Shown one piece after another: positions 24,758 to 33,873 of a DNA stretch of 64,000 bases. The notes beneath the pieces are model-generated. The model had not been told where the DNA came from. It worked only from the letters and a program-made list of their open reading frames with translations, and ran no database searches. The DNA comes from an uncultured bacterium (GTDB taxonomy: Bacteria > Bacillota > Clostridia > Oscillospirales > Oscillospiraceae). Both the position numbers and the translations under genes were made by a program. The first letter of the stretch is position 1. Every line of letters starts with the position of its first letter. Location of the stretch: positions 1 to 64,000 of the forward strand of contig CAMCCC010000005.1 in NCBI GenBank assembly GCA_945873205.1, given 5' to 3'.

Positions 24758-26190
24758 AAAGTTGTGAATACTACGAAGAGCTGATCAGCCGCTCGCTGGA
24801 TGATGCGCTCAGTGTGGAGGAACGAAAAGAGCTGGCGGTTCATCTTGCAAACTGTCCTTCCTGCAGCCAGATGCGGCAGCTGATGGCCGATATTTCCGGA
24901 ATGATGGAAGAAGATATGGAAGAACTGCCCGCGGGGCTCCATGAGGACATCATGGCCGGCATCCGGCGGAGCGAGATGATAAAAGCCAACAGACCCGCCG
25001 GCAGCCCCGGCAAGCATTTTACCCCCAGAAAATTGACAATTACCAGGCCGGTGCGCAACCTGCTGGCCACCGCCGCCTGCATGGCCCTGGTGATTGCCGC
25101 GGCTTTGAGCCTGAACCCCGCCGGACGGGCGGAGGGAGTCATTGCCGCCAGAAGTGTGCCGGAAGTGACCGCCACCCAGGCACCCCAGGCCGCTGCGGCC
25201 GCCCCGGTCACGGCGGAGCCCAGTGCCGCGCCTGCCCCGACGCCTGCGTCCACGGCTGTTCCGGAGGAAAAGACCGCTGCTGCCGACCGTATTGTGACCA
25301 CGCCGGCCCCTACCCCGGACCTTTACCTGTCCACGCCGACGCCCAGACCCACCCAGACCCCGGCCCAAGTCATTACGGGTACCCCTATAAATAAGGTTAC
25401 CCCCACCCCGGTTCCCACACCGGAACCCATTGTCACCGAGGTACCTGCGCCTACCGAAGCACCTGCCGCTGCTGTGGAACCCAAGCCCACGGAAGCGCCT
25501 GCCATCCCGGCCGAGGAGGGGATGGGGGAAGTTGACAGCTTCGTGCAGGAGAATGATACCAGCGCAGAGGCTGCTATACCCCAGGAGGAGCTGCCCGTGG
25601 AGCTTCAGAAGGCGCCCCCTGTGCGCCTCTTCAGCATGATTCCCTCCCTGGCTGATCTGATCCCGGAAAAGGCCCCCGCTGAGGACGGCGCTGCGGATGA
25701 CACCCAGACTGCCCCGCCCACGGCGACGCCGGTTCCCACCCCTGCGCCTACGGACGCGCCGCAGCCGGTGGAGCTGAACCTGGTGGACCGTGAGAAAGCC
25801 GGGGAACTGGTTCTGCTGCTGGCAGGCACCCTGGACGAGAATGGCCAGCCGCCGGAGGAGGCGGAGCTGCCCGAAGGCGACTGGGATGAGAGCTTCGTTG
25901 TGGAAATGGTCTTTGACCAGATCCCCTGCGAGCTGACGGTGCGAATCTACGGCGAGGAGGTCTACTTCTCCCTGGCTGAGATTCTGATCGACCCTGCCGC
26001 TGTGGACAGCGCGGTGCAGGCACCCACATCCACCCCTGCTGTTACGGCTGCGCCTGTGGAGAGCATGGAGCCGGTTACCTGCAGCGGAGAGCCGGGAGAA
26101 GCCCCGGAGGAGGACTTTGAACCCCAGTGGCTGCTGGCAAAATGCGGCAGCGAAGTCTTTACCGCCCTTCTGAATGAGATCGTAAAATAA
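24754..26190 (+). CDS. Membrane anti-sigma factor with long Pro/Thr-rich stalk
   Basis: The 478-residue protein opens with a zinc-finger anti-sigma domain (YYEELISRSLDDALSVEERKELAVHLANCPSC, the H-x3-C-x2-C signature). One membrane segment follows near residue 100 (LLATAACMALVIAAALSL). The long outer part is low-complexity: repeated TP, PTP and APTPAP units and acidic stretches between about residues 135 and 350, with a small folded-looking domain around VEMVFDQIPCELTVRIYGEEVYFSLAEI and another disordered region after it. It starts inside the sigma stop codon and should hold the sigma factor at the membrane until a signal triggers its proteolysis. The stalk may span the cell wall; that is inference. 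Confidence 0.85.
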   Translation: MKSCEYYEELISRSLDDALSVEERKELAVHLANCPSCSQMRQLMADISGMMEEDMEELPAGLHEDIMAGIRRSEMIKANRPAGSPGKHFTPRKLTITRPVRNLLATAACMALVIAAALSLNPAGRAEGVIAARSVPEVTATQAPQAAAAAPVTAEPSAAPAPTPASTAVPEEKTAAADRIVTTPAPTPDLYLSTPTPRPTQTPAQVITGTPINKVTPTPVPTPEPIVTEVPAPTEAPAAAVEPKPTEAPAIPAEEGMGEVDSFVQENDTSAEAAIPQEELPVELQKAPPVRLFSMIPSLADLIPEKAPAEDGAADDTQTAPPTATPVPTPAPTDAPQPVELNLVDREKAGELVLLLAGTLDENGQPPEEAELPEGDWDESFVVEMVFDQIPCELTVRIYGEEVYFSLAEILIDPAAVDSAVQAPTSTPAVTAAPVESMEPVTCSGEPGEAPEEDFEPQWLLAKCGSEVFTALLNEIVK

Positions 26191-26193
26191 ACG

Positions 26194-26233
26194 AAAAAAG
26201 GAAGCCTGATTTGTGATCAGGCTTCCTTTTTTT
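26194..26233. terminator. Bidirectional intrinsic terminator
   Basis: GGAAGCCTGAT (26200-26210) pairs with ATCAGGCTTCC (26216-26226), flanked by A-run and T-run, between the anti-sigma gene and the convergent activase gene. Confidence 0.9.
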
Positions 26234-26242
26234 ATTTTCAGA

Positions 26243-29200
26243 TCATTTCCCTACCGGGCAGGCTTCTTTCTGCTGCTCCTCCTGCAGGTTCTTCACCGCG
26301 GCGGAGAGCATCAGCTTGATGCGGTTGAGCTGATTGACCTCGCTGGCGCCGGGGTCGTAGTCCACGGCGGCGATGTTGGCGTAGGGATAGGCCTTGCGCA
26401 GGGCCTTGATGACCCCCTTGCCCACAATGTGGTTGGGCAGGCAGGCGAAGGGCTGGATGCAGACAATGTTGGGCGTGCCGCTGCGCAGCAGCTCCACCAT
26501 TTCCCCGGTGAGGAACCAGCCCTCACCGTACTGGTTGCCAATGGACAGGAAGGGCTTTGCCAGGTCCGCGATATGCTCGATGGGCATGGGCGGCTCAAAG
26601 CGGCGGCTCTTCTCCAGAGCGTCCAGGGCCGGCTTGCGCAGGGCCCGGATGGCACCCACCCCCAGCTTCGCCGTGGCGGCGGAGGTCCAGCTCTTGCCCA
26701 AAAACTGGTGCTTATAGTCGTTGTTGTAGACGCAATAGTTCAGGAAATCCATCAGGTCCGGCACCACGGCCTCCGCACCCTCACTCTCCAGCAGGTCCAC
26801 CAGGTGGTTATTGGCCAGGGGCATATACTTCACCAGAATCTCCCCCACAACGCCCACCCGGGGCTTGCGGAGGCTCTCGTCAATGGGGAAGCGGTCAAAG
26901 GCGGCGACGATCTCCTGGCACAGCTCCTTGTACCCGGGGCCGGCACCCGGCTCCGTCAGGGAGCGGATGCATTTATCCCGAAGCTGGGCATAGAGGGCGT
27001 TGGCCGAACCGGGAGTCAGCTCATAGGGCCGCACCCGGTACAGACAGCGCATGAACAGATCGCCGTAGACCACCGCGTGGCCCGCGTCCAGAATCAGGGC
27101 GGGGGACAGCTTGAAGCCGGGGTTCTTTTCCATGCCGTTGGCGTTGATGGAGATCACCGGGATGTGGGACAGGCCCGCCTTGTCCAGGGCCCGGCGGATG
27201 AAGCCCACATAGTTGCTGGCCCTGCAGCAGCCGCCGGTCTGGGTCATGGCGATGGCCAGATGGTCCGTGTCATAGCGGCCGGAGAGCACCGCCTCCATGA
27301 TCTGGCCCACGGCGGTCATGGCGGGGAAGCAGGCATCGTTGTTCACATATTTCAGCCCCGTATCGATGGCAGAGCGGTTGTCGTTATCCAGGATCACCAC
27401 GTTGTAGCCGTGCTTTTTGAACACCGGCCCCAGCAGGTCAAAATGAATGGGGCTCATCTGGGGGGCAATGATGGTCCAGCCCTCTTTCCGCATCTGCTGG
27501 GTGAACACCGTCCGATGGTAGCCGCTGCTGACCGGGGCGGCGTGGATGCCCTGCTCCCGGCGCAGGTTCATGGCGGCAATCAGGCTGCGGATGCGGATGC
27601 GGGCGGCGCCCAGGTTGTTCACCTCGTCGATCTTCAGAACGGTGTACAGCTTGCCGGCTCCCTCCAGAATCTCCGCCACCTGGTCGGTGGTCACCGCATC
27701 CAGGCCGCAGCCGAAGGAGTTGAGCTGGATCAGCTCCAGGTCGTCCCGGTGGGAGACAAACTCCGCCGCGGTGTACAGCCGGGAGTGATAGACCCACTGG
27801 TCGTTGGCCCGCACCGGCCGGCCCGGCACAAAGTCGATGGGCAGGCTGTCCTCGGTGAACACCGTCAGCCCGTAGGAGGCGATCAGCTCCGGGATGCCGT
27901 GATTGATCTCCGGGTCAATGTGGTAGGGCCGGCCGGCCAGCACGATGCCCCGGCCGCCGGCGGCCTCCATCTCACGGAGCAATTTGGCACCCTGGGCGCG
28001 CACATCATCCTTGGCCCGCTGCTGCTCGGCCCAGGCCAGCTTCACCGCCTGGCGCACCTCCTGCTCGGGAATATCCCATTCCTCTTTGCACAGGCGCACC
28101 AGCCGGTCGGCGGCCACCCGCTCACAGGTGAAGGCGATGAAGGGCCGGATATAACGGACGTCCCCGTCGGCCACGGCCTCCACGTTGTTCTTCAGATTCT
28201 CCGGGTAGGAAACCACCACCGGGCAGTTATAATGGTTCTGAGCCCCCGGCGTCTCCTGATGCTCATAGAACACGCAGGGGTGGAAAATGGTTTTAACCCC
28301 CTGGTCAATGAGCCACTGCACATGGCCGTGGGCCAGCTTGGCCGGGTAACACTCCGACTCGCTGGGGATGGACTCCATGCCCAGCTGATACAGCTTGCGG
28401 GAGGAGAAGGGGGACAGCTCCACCCGGAAGCCCAGGGCCTGGAAGAAGGTGGCCCAGAAGGGGTAGTTTTCGCACATATTCAGCACCCGGGGGATGCCGA
28501 TGACGCCCCGGGGGGCGTTTTCCAACGGCGGATAATCGAACATCCGCTGCTGCTTGTATTCCACCATGCTGGGGGCTCGCTCCGTACCGGCGCCGCCCAG
28601 GCCCCGCTCGCAGCGGTTGCCGGTGACGTGCCGCCGGCCGCCGGGGAACTTGTTCACCGTCAGCAGGCAGTTGTTGCTGCAGCGGCCGCAGCGGGCGGTG
28701 GCGGTGGTATAGCTGAGATGCACGATCTCCTCCAGGGGCAGCATACTGCTCTCCTGGCCCTTGTACCGCTGCCGGGCGATCAGCGCCGCGCCGAAGGCCC
28801 CCATGATGCCGGAAATATCCGGGCAGGTGACCTCCACCCCGGCGATCTGTTCCAGGGCCCGCAGCACTGCTTTATTATAGAAGGTACCGCCCTGCACCAC
28901 GATGTGCCGCCCCAGCTGGGCCGGGTCGGTCAGCTTGATGACCTTATAGAGGGCGTTTTTGATAACGGAGTAGGCGAGGCCGGCGGAGATGTCTGAAACG
29001 CTGGCTCCTTCCTTCTGGGCCTGCTTCACATTGGAGTTCATGAACACGGTGCAACGGGTGCCCAGGTCCACCGGGTTCTGGGCATAGAGCGCCTCCTGGG
29101 CAAAGCCCTCGGCGCTGTAGCCCAGGGAGTTGGCGAAGTTCTCGATGAAGGAGCCACAGCCGGAGGAACAGGCCTCGTTCAAAAGCACGGTGTCCACCGA

Positions 29201-30496
29201 GTGGTTTTTCAGCTTGATGCATTTCATGTCCTGCCCGCCAATGTCCAGCACGCAGTCCACCTGGGGGTCAAAGAAGGCCGCCGCCGTGCAGTGGGCGATG
29301 GTCTCCACCTCCCCCTCGTCCAGGGCGAAGGCGGATTTCAGCAGGGCTTCGCCGTAGCCGGTGGAGCAGGAGCGGGCGATGCGCAGCCCTTCCGGCAGCC
29401 GGGCCCGCAGGGCATCCACCGCCTCCATGGCGGTCTTTACCGGGTTGCCCTGATTGTTGGCGTAGAAGGACCACAGCAGCTGGCCATCCTCACCGATCAG
29501 CGCCAGCTTCGTGGTGGTGGAACCGGCGTCAATGCCCAGAAAGCAATTGCCGCTGTAGTCCTCCACCGGCTGCTTATGTACCACCGCCTGCTCATGGCGT
29601 TGGCAGAACTGCTCGTACTCTGCCTGGGAGGCAAACAGAGGCGGCAGGCGCTTGAGCTCGAAATTCATCTCCACCCCGCTTTGCAGCCGGCGGATCAGCT
29701 CATCTATATCCTGGCAGCGGGCGTCCTCCGCCTCCAGCGCCGCGCCCATGGCGGCAAAGAGATGGGAATTTTCCGGGTCTACGGTGGTCTCATCGGTGAG
29801 CTTCAGGGTGCGGATAAAGGCTTTTTTCAGCTCCGGCAGAAAGTGCAGCGGCCCGCCCAGAAAGGCCACGCAGCCCCGGATGGGCTTGCCGCAGGCAAGG
29901 CCCGAAATGGTCTGGTTCACCACCGCCTGGAAGATGGAGGCGGCCAGGTCCGCCTTGGTGGCGCCCTCGTTGATCAGCGGCTGGATATCCGTCTTGGCAA
30001 AGACGCCGCAGCGGGCGGCGATGGGGTAGATCTGCTGATAGTTGGCCGCCTCGGCGTTGAGCCCGGCGGCGTCAGTCTGTAAAAGCGAGGCCATCTGGTC
30101 AATGAAAGAGCCGGTGCCCCCGGCGCAGACGCCGTTCATCCGCTCCTCCAGGCCGCCGGTGAAATAAATGATCTTGGCATCCTCGCCGCCCAGTTCAATG
30201 GCCACATCGGTCTGGGGGGCGGTATGCTGCAAAGCCGTGGCCACCGCCACGACCTCCTGCACAAATTTGATGTCCAGCGCCTTGCCCAGATTGATGGAGC
30301 CGGAGCCGGTGATGCCGCAGAGCAGCTCACAGTCCCCAGTGATCTGCCTGGCATCCTGCAAAAGCTCTGCCAACGTTTCCTGGGTGTGGGCCCGGTGGCG
30401 GCGGTAATCGCTGAACACGATGCCGTCGTTTTCGTCAAGAATTACGAGTTTAACCGTGGTTGAGCCGATGTCTATCCCGGCCCTGTAGCGCAACAT
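26243..30496 (-). CDS. 2-hydroxyacyl-CoA dehydratase activase-type protein (BadF/BcrA ATPase duplication + DUF2229)
   Basis: The 1417-residue protein contains two ASKHA ATPase domains: AGIDIGSTTVKLVILDE at the N-terminus and CFLGIDAGSTTTKLALIGE near residue 330, each with the later GGEDAKI or GGQDMKCI phosphate-binding motif and cysteines (CAGGTGSF, CSSGCGSF) that ligate a bridging [4Fe-4S] cluster. The C-terminal half is the DUF2229-type activase-related region with IGIPRVLNMCENYPFW and CQPFACLPNHIVGKG-type motifs. Activases use ATP to inject an electron into 2-hydroxyacyl-CoA dehydratases or related enzymes; these giant fused forms are common in Clostridia and their partner is not defined. 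Start 30496 is chosen by GGGAGG upstream. No dehydratase subunits lie nearby. It is divergent from a TetR regulator. Confidence 0.85.
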   Translation of the reverse strand: MLRYRAGIDIGSTTVKLVILDENDGIVFSDYRRHRAHTQETLAELLQDARQITGDCELLCGITGSGSINLGKALDIKFVQEVVAVATALQHTAPQTDVAIELGGEDAKIIYFTGGLEERMNGVCAGGTGSFIDQMASLLQTDAAGLNAEAANYQQIYPIAARCGVFAKTDIQPLINEGATKADLAASIFQAVVNQTISGLACGKPIRGCVAFLGGPLHFLPELKKAFIRTLKLTDETTVDPENSHLFAAMGAALEAEDARCQDIDELIRRLQSGVEMNFELKRLPPLFASQAEYEQFCQRHEQAVVHKQPVEDYSGNCFLGIDAGSTTTKLALIGEDGQLLWSFYANNQGNPVKTAMEAVDALRARLPEGLRIARSCSTGYGEALLKSAFALDEGEVETIAHCTAAAFFDPQVDCVLDIGGQDMKCIKLKNHSVDTVLLNEACSSGCGSFIENFANSLGYSAEGFAQEALYAQNPVDLGTRCTVFMNSNVKQAQKEGASVSDISAGLAYSVIKNALYKVIKLTDPAQLGRHIVVQGGTFYNKAVLRALEQIAGVEVTCPDISGIMGAFGAALIARQRYKGQESSMLPLEEIVHLSYTTATARCGRCSNNCLLTVNKFPGGRRHVTGNRCERGLGGAGTERAPSMVEYKQQRMFDYPPLENAPRGVIGIPRVLNMCENYPFWATFFQALGFRVELSPFSSRKLYQLGMESIPSESECYPAKLAHGHVQWLIDQGVKTIFHPCVFYEHQETPGAQNHYNCPVVVSYPENLKNNVEAVADGDVRYIRPFIAFTCERVAADRLVRLCKEEWDIPEQEVRQAVKLAWAEQQRAKDDVRAQGAKLLREMEAAGGRGIVLAGRPYHIDPEINHGIPELIASYGLTVFTEDSLPIDFVPGRPVRANDQWVYHSRLYTAAEFVSHRDDLELIQLNSFGCGLDAVTTDQVAEILEGAGKLYTVLKIDEVNNLGAARIRIRSLIAAMNLRREQGIHAAPVSSGYHRTVFTQQMRKEGWTIIAPQMSPIHFDLLGPVFKKHGYNVVILDNDNRSAIDTGLKYVNNDACFPAMTAVGQIMEAVLSGRYDTDHLAIAMTQTGGCCRASNYVGFIRRALDKAGLSHIPVISINANGMEKNPGFKLSPALILDAGHAVVYGDLFMRCLYRVRPYELTPGSANALYAQLRDKCIRSLTEPGAGPGYKELCQEIVAAFDRFPIDESLRKPRVGVVGEILVKYMPLANNHLVDLLESEGAEAVVPDLMDFLNYCVYNNDYKHQFLGKSWTSAATAKLGVGAIRALRKPALDALEKSRRFEPPMPIEHIADLAKPFLSIGNQYGEGWFLTGEMVELLRSGTPNIVCIQPFACLPNHIVGKGVIKALRKAYPYANIAAVDYDPGASEVNQLNRIKLMLSAAVKNLQEEQQKEACPVGK

Positions 30497-30646
30497 GATA
30501 TGGTCATCCTCCCGAAACAGAAACAATACAATATATGATTCAAAGACTTGAATCATCCGACACACTGCCGTATAATAAATTTTAGCATTTTGCATGGGGC
30601 TTATCAACCAACAAAAAATGAACTTTTGTCGGATGGAGGAAAGGGC

Positions 30647-31225
30647 ATGAACAAACAGCCGGAATTGACGGAGAGAACCCGCCGGTGCATCATCGACGCC
30701 TACTGGAAACTGCTGATGGACAAGGAAAAACTCAGTGTTATCAGCGTCTCCCGGGCTGCCGCGGTGAACCGCAGCACCTTTTACCAGTACTTTCTGGATA
30801 TGGACGATCTGCGGGAACAGGCGGAGACACAGATGCTGGAAGATGTTAAGAACAAAATATCCGAAGTCTTCCCCCAGGGCTTCCCTGTGAGCCTGAAAGC
30901 CTTTGCCATCCAATACGCGGCCATTCTGGAGGACGAGGGTGAGAAGCTGTTCTTTATTATTTCCAGCGGCTCCAACCCCGGCTTCGTGGAAAAGCTGACC
31001 GAGTTTTTTTCGCCCATTTTCTGCCGCCTGTTCGGTCTGAGCCCGGAAATGCCCGGCTATGAATACACCCTGGCCTTCGGCGTTTCCGCCATCAGTGGAA
31101 TCCTGGCCAAATGGTATAAGGACGGCAAGCCTGTCAGCCTGGATGAACTGCTCTACAACTGCTACTGGCTGGTATCCTCCGGCGTTTTCGGCTTCGTACA
31201 GAGGAAGCCCTATGATGAGGCATAA
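30647..31225 (+). CDS. TetR/AcrR-family transcriptional regulator
   Basis: The 192-residue protein has an N-terminal TetR HTH (RTRRCIIDAYWKLLMDKEKLSVISVSRAAAVNRSTFYQYFLDMDDL) and a helical C-terminal ligand-binding domain with the TetR_C-like WYKDGKPVSLDELLYNCYWLV segment. It is divergent from the dehydratase activase gene, with about 150 bases between them, so that gene is its likeliest target. GGAGGAAAGGGC precedes the ATG. The ligand is unknown. Confidence 0.88.
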   Translation: MNKQPELTERTRRCIIDAYWKLLMDKEKLSVISVSRAAAVNRSTFYQYFLDMDDLREQAETQMLEDVKNKISEVFPQGFPVSLKAFAIQYAAILEDEGEKLFFIISSGSNPGFVEKLTEFFSPIFCRLFGLSPEMPGYEYTLAFGVSAISGILAKWYKDGKPVSLDELLYNCYWLVSSGVFGFVQRKPYDEA

Positions 31226-31260
31226 AAGAAGAACAGGCTCCCCGGAGCCTGTTCTTCTTT
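31225..31260. terminator. Bidirectional intrinsic terminator
   Basis: AAAGAAGAACAGGCTCC pairs with GGAGCCTGTTCTTCTTT across a two-base turn; it overlaps the stop codons of both converging genes. Confidence 0.88.
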
Positions 31261-31475
31261 TATGCCTTCTGGACTTTTTCTTTAAGACCGTACAGCTCGT
31301 AGAGGGAAAGCATGTCCTTGTACATCAATTTGTTCCCCATGAGCTGGCGGTAGGTGGCGCTCTTTTCCCGGCCCTGGGCTTTCAGCGCATCCATCTTACT
31401 CACGATCCCGGCGTAGTTTTCCTCAATGGCAGAGAGCATCTTTTCAAAGGCTTCCAGCCGTTGTTCCTTGTCCAT
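31260..31475 (-). CDS. Small conserved-type helical protein, 71 residues
   Basis: I do not recognise a named family. The protein is predicted all-helical and charged, with heptad-like spacing (EQRLEAFEKMLSAIEENYAGIVSKMDALKAQG) suggesting a coiled coil, and no membrane segment. AAGGAGAGGAC precedes the ATG. It follows the SpoU methyltransferase gene by 12 bases on the same strand and is probably co-transcribed with it. Confidence 0.65.
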   Translation of the reverse strand: MDKEQRLEAFEKMLSAIEENYAGIVSKMDALKAQGREKSATYRQLMGNKLMYKDMLSLYELYGLKEKVQKA

Positions 31476-31487
31476 CCTGTCCTCTCC

Positions 31488-32306
31488 TTATCGGTTCATT
31501 GTTCCCAACTGATAAAAGGCCACGGCACTGGCGGCGGCCACGTTCAGGGAGTCCACCCCGTGGGCCATGGGGATGCAGACGGTGTAATCGCAGTGGGCAA
31601 TGGTGCTGCCGGCCAGACCGTCCCCCTCGGTGCCCAGCACAATGGCCAGTTTCTCCTCCCGGTTCAAAGCCGGGTCATTGAGACGCACCGAATCCTGCCG
31701 CAGGGCCATGGCCGCCGTCTTGAAGCCCAAGACCCTTAGGGCAGCAACCCAGTCTTCTTCCTCCGGCAGATAGGCCCAGGGCACCTGAAACACCGTCCCC
31801 ATGCTGACCCGGATGGCCCGGCGGTACAGCGGGTCGGAACCGGCGGCGGTCAGCAGCACCGCGTCCATGCCCAGGGCGGCGGCGGAGCGGAAGATGGCCC
31901 CGATGTTGGTGGGGTTCATCACATTCTCCAGCACGGCAATCCGGCTGGCCCCGGCGCAGACTTCCCGGTAATCCGGCAGACGGGGCCGCCGCATGGCGCA
32001 GAGCATCCCCCGGGTCAGATGAAAGCCGGTGAGTTGGGTGAGGGTTTCCAGACTGGCCGTGTATACCGGCACATCGCCGCAGCGCTCAATCAGCGCCCGG
32101 CCCTTGCCCTCCACATGTTTCTCCTCCATAAGAAAGGACACCGGCACGCAGCCCGCGTCCAGCGCCCGCTCAATGACCACCGGGCTTTCCGCGATGAACA
32201 GGGCGTTTTCCGGGTCTGCCCGATTTACCAGCTGGTTCTCCGTCAAGCGGGCATAGATATCCAGCTCCGGGGCTGCAAAATCCCGGATGGCGTGTATGTC
32301 AGCCAT
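31488..32306 (-). CDS. TrmH/SpoU-family RNA 2'-O-methyltransferase
   Basis: The 272-residue protein has the SPOUT knot motifs: VLENVMNPTNIGAIFRSAAALGMDAVLL (motif 1), LAIVLGTEGDGL (motif 2) and IPMAHGVDSLNVAAASAVAFYQ (motif 3). It methylates a ribose in rRNA or tRNA using S-adenosylmethionine; the exact nucleotide is not deducible. The N-terminal 100 residues form a substrate-binding domain (LFIAESPVVIERALDAGC). Start 32306 follows GGAGACAG. A second, distinct family member (rlmB) lies at 60.5 kb. The 332 bases upstream, to 32638, contain a GC-rich hairpin near 32348-32368 and the promoter of the mgl operon but no gene. Confidence 0.88.
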   Translation of the reverse strand: MADIHAIRDFAAPELDIYARLTENQLVNRADPENALFIAESPVVIERALDAGCVPVSFLMEEKHVEGKGRALIERCGDVPVYTASLETLTQLTGFHLTRGMLCAMRRPRLPDYREVCAGASRIAVLENVMNPTNIGAIFRSAAALGMDAVLLTAAGSDPLYRRAIRVSMGTVFQVPWAYLPEEEDWVAALRVLGFKTAAMALRQDSVRLNDPALNREEKLAIVLGTEGDGLAGSTIAHCDYTVCIPMAHGVDSLNVAAASAVAFYQLGTMNR

Positions 32307-32551
32307 AGGCCTGTCTCCTCCTGCTTTGCGTTTACACTGCGCACTTGCCCCGGCGTCACCCGGGGCAGACGCATAATAGACGCCATCTATTATAACTGTG
32401 CCGCCGGCAAATTTCAAATGCATATTGTATGCGGAACCAACTTATGGTAAAAAACATGACTGTTGTGTATTTTCCATAAAAATTAAAATGATTTTTAGTG
32501 CAAAAAGACGTCACGACGAAAAATTTTACAAAAAAATCGTGCATATGGATA

Positions 32552-32579
32552 TTGCAATTTGGAGCAGATTTGGTACAAT
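32552..32579 (+). promoter_or_regulatory. Promoter of the mgl operon
   Basis: TTGCAA (32552-32557) and TACAAT (32574-32579) are separated by 16 bases, 60 bases upstream of the mglB start, in an AT-rich stretch. Confidence 0.65.
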
Positions 32580-32638
32580 CTCTTCATGAGGCTGAAAAAG
32601 CCCATACCCCAAAAATCTTTAATGGAGGAACTTGCACA

Positions 32639-33796
32639 ATGAAAAAAGTACTTGCACTGCTTCTGGCTCTGACCATGGTGTTCGCTCTGGCCGCTTGCGG
32701 CGGCTCCAGCGCACCTGCCGCCACCCAGGCTCCCGCCGCTGAGGCTCCCGCTGCCGAGGCTCCCGCAGAGGCCGCTGCCCTGAACGTGGGCGTGTTCTAC
32801 TACACCTACGCTGACACCTACATCTCTTCCGTCCGCACCGCTCTGGACGCTGAGCTGACTGCCCTGGGCATCAACTTCACCGACTATGACGGCAACAACA
32901 GCCAGACCACCCAGAACGAGACCATCAACACCGCTCTGCAGAACGGCTGCAACCTGCTGATCGTCAACATGGTCACCTCCGGCTCCACCGACGTTGCCAA
33001 CGAGATCATCTCCATGGCCGGCGACGTCCCCGTGATCTTCTTCAACCGCGCCGTTGAGAACGACGGCGAGGAAGGCACCGTTCTCGGCGCCCACGACAGC
33101 ATCTGCTTCATCGGTACCGACGCTCCCGAGGCAGGTCACCTGCAGGGCAAGATGGTCGGCGACTACGTTGTTGCCAACTACGACGCTGTTGACCTCAACG
33201 GCGACGGCGTGATCTCCTACGCCATGTTCAAGGGCGACGAGGCCAACGTGGAAGCCATCTACCGCACCCAGTACGGCGTTGAGGACGCTGACGCTGTCCT
33301 GACCGCTGCCGGCAAGCCCGCTCTGGAGTACTTTGACGCTGCCAACAGCTCCAAGTACCAGGTAGACCTGCAGGGTGCATGGTCCGCTCAGGCCGCCACT
33401 GACTACATGAACACCAACCTGGCCCAGTACAATGAGGCCAACGGCAACATGATCGAGCTGATCATCTGCAACAACGACAACATGGCTGAGGGCTGCATCT
33501 CCGCTCTGGAGACCGCCGGCTTCAACCTGGGCGATGGCGGCAAGACCATCCCCGTCTTCGGCGTTGACGCCACCGCTTCCGCACAGGATCTGATCGCCGC
33601 CGGCAAGATGACCGGTACCGTCAAGCAGGACGCCGAGGGCATGGCCAAGGCCATTGCTGAGGTCGCCGCTGCTGTGGGTGAAGGCACCGCTATGACCGAC
33701 GCCATCGCTGCTGTGGCCGGCTCTGCCGAGATGTACACCGTGGCTGACGGCATCGCCAACAAGCTCTTCGTGGCCTACGCTCCTTTCACCGCATAA
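32639..33796 (+). CDS. mglB: Sugar ABC transporter substrate-binding lipoprotein (MglB-like)
   Basis: The 385-residue lipoprotein has a signal peptide ending in LAAC (lipidated C20), an Ala/Pro-rich linker and a type I periplasmic-binding fold beginning LNVGVFYYTYADTYIS. The DLNGDGVIS loop matches the calcium-binding loop of galactose/glucose-binding protein MglB, and NRAVEND, IGTDAPEAGHLQGKM and NNDNMAEG are typical of that group. It captures galactose, glucose or related sugars outside the membrane for the following mglA and mglC proteins. The codon choice is strongly biased (CTG, GGC, ACC), suggesting high expression. GGAGG precedes the ATG. Confidence 0.9.
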   Translation: MKKVLALLLALTMVFALAACGGSSAPAATQAPAAEAPAAEAPAEAAALNVGVFYYTYADTYISSVRTALDAELTALGINFTDYDGNNSQTTQNETINTALQNGCNLLIVNMVTSGSTDVANEIISMAGDVPVIFFNRAVENDGEEGTVLGAHDSICFIGTDAPEAGHLQGKMVGDYVVANYDAVDLNGDGVISYAMFKGDEANVEAIYRTQYGVEDADAVLTAAGKPALEYFDAANSSKYQVDLQGAWSAQAATDYMNTNLAQYNEANGNMIELIICNNDNMAEGCISALETAGFNLGDGGKTIPVFGVDATASAQDLIAAGKMTGTVKQDAEGMAKAIAEVAAAVGEGTAMTDAIAAVAGSAEMYTVADGIANKLFVAYAPFTA

Positions 33797-33818
33797 TCCA
33801 TATTCAGCAACGATAAAA

Positions 33819-33844
33819 GGGGCAGCCGCGTCAGCGGCTGCCCC
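33819..33844 (+). terminator. Intra-operon hairpin between mglB and mglA
   Basis: GGGGCAGCCGC pairs with GCGGCTGCCCC around a short loop; no U-run follows. Such hairpins stabilise the upstream binding-protein mRNA or lower downstream expression rather than ending transcription fully. Confidence 0.65.
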
Positions 33845-33873
33845 ATCACTAAGTATTACGGGAGGGAAAAGGT

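Noticed and set aside
26213-28996. Open frame of 927 codons on the plus strand
   Set aside because: Antisense to the dehydratase activase gene, with a Gly/His/Leu/Val-rich product and no domain.
33819-33844. Hairpin after mglB as an operon-ending terminator
   Set aside because: There is no U-run after the stem and mglA follows directly with a good ribosome binding site, so it is treated as an internal hairpin.
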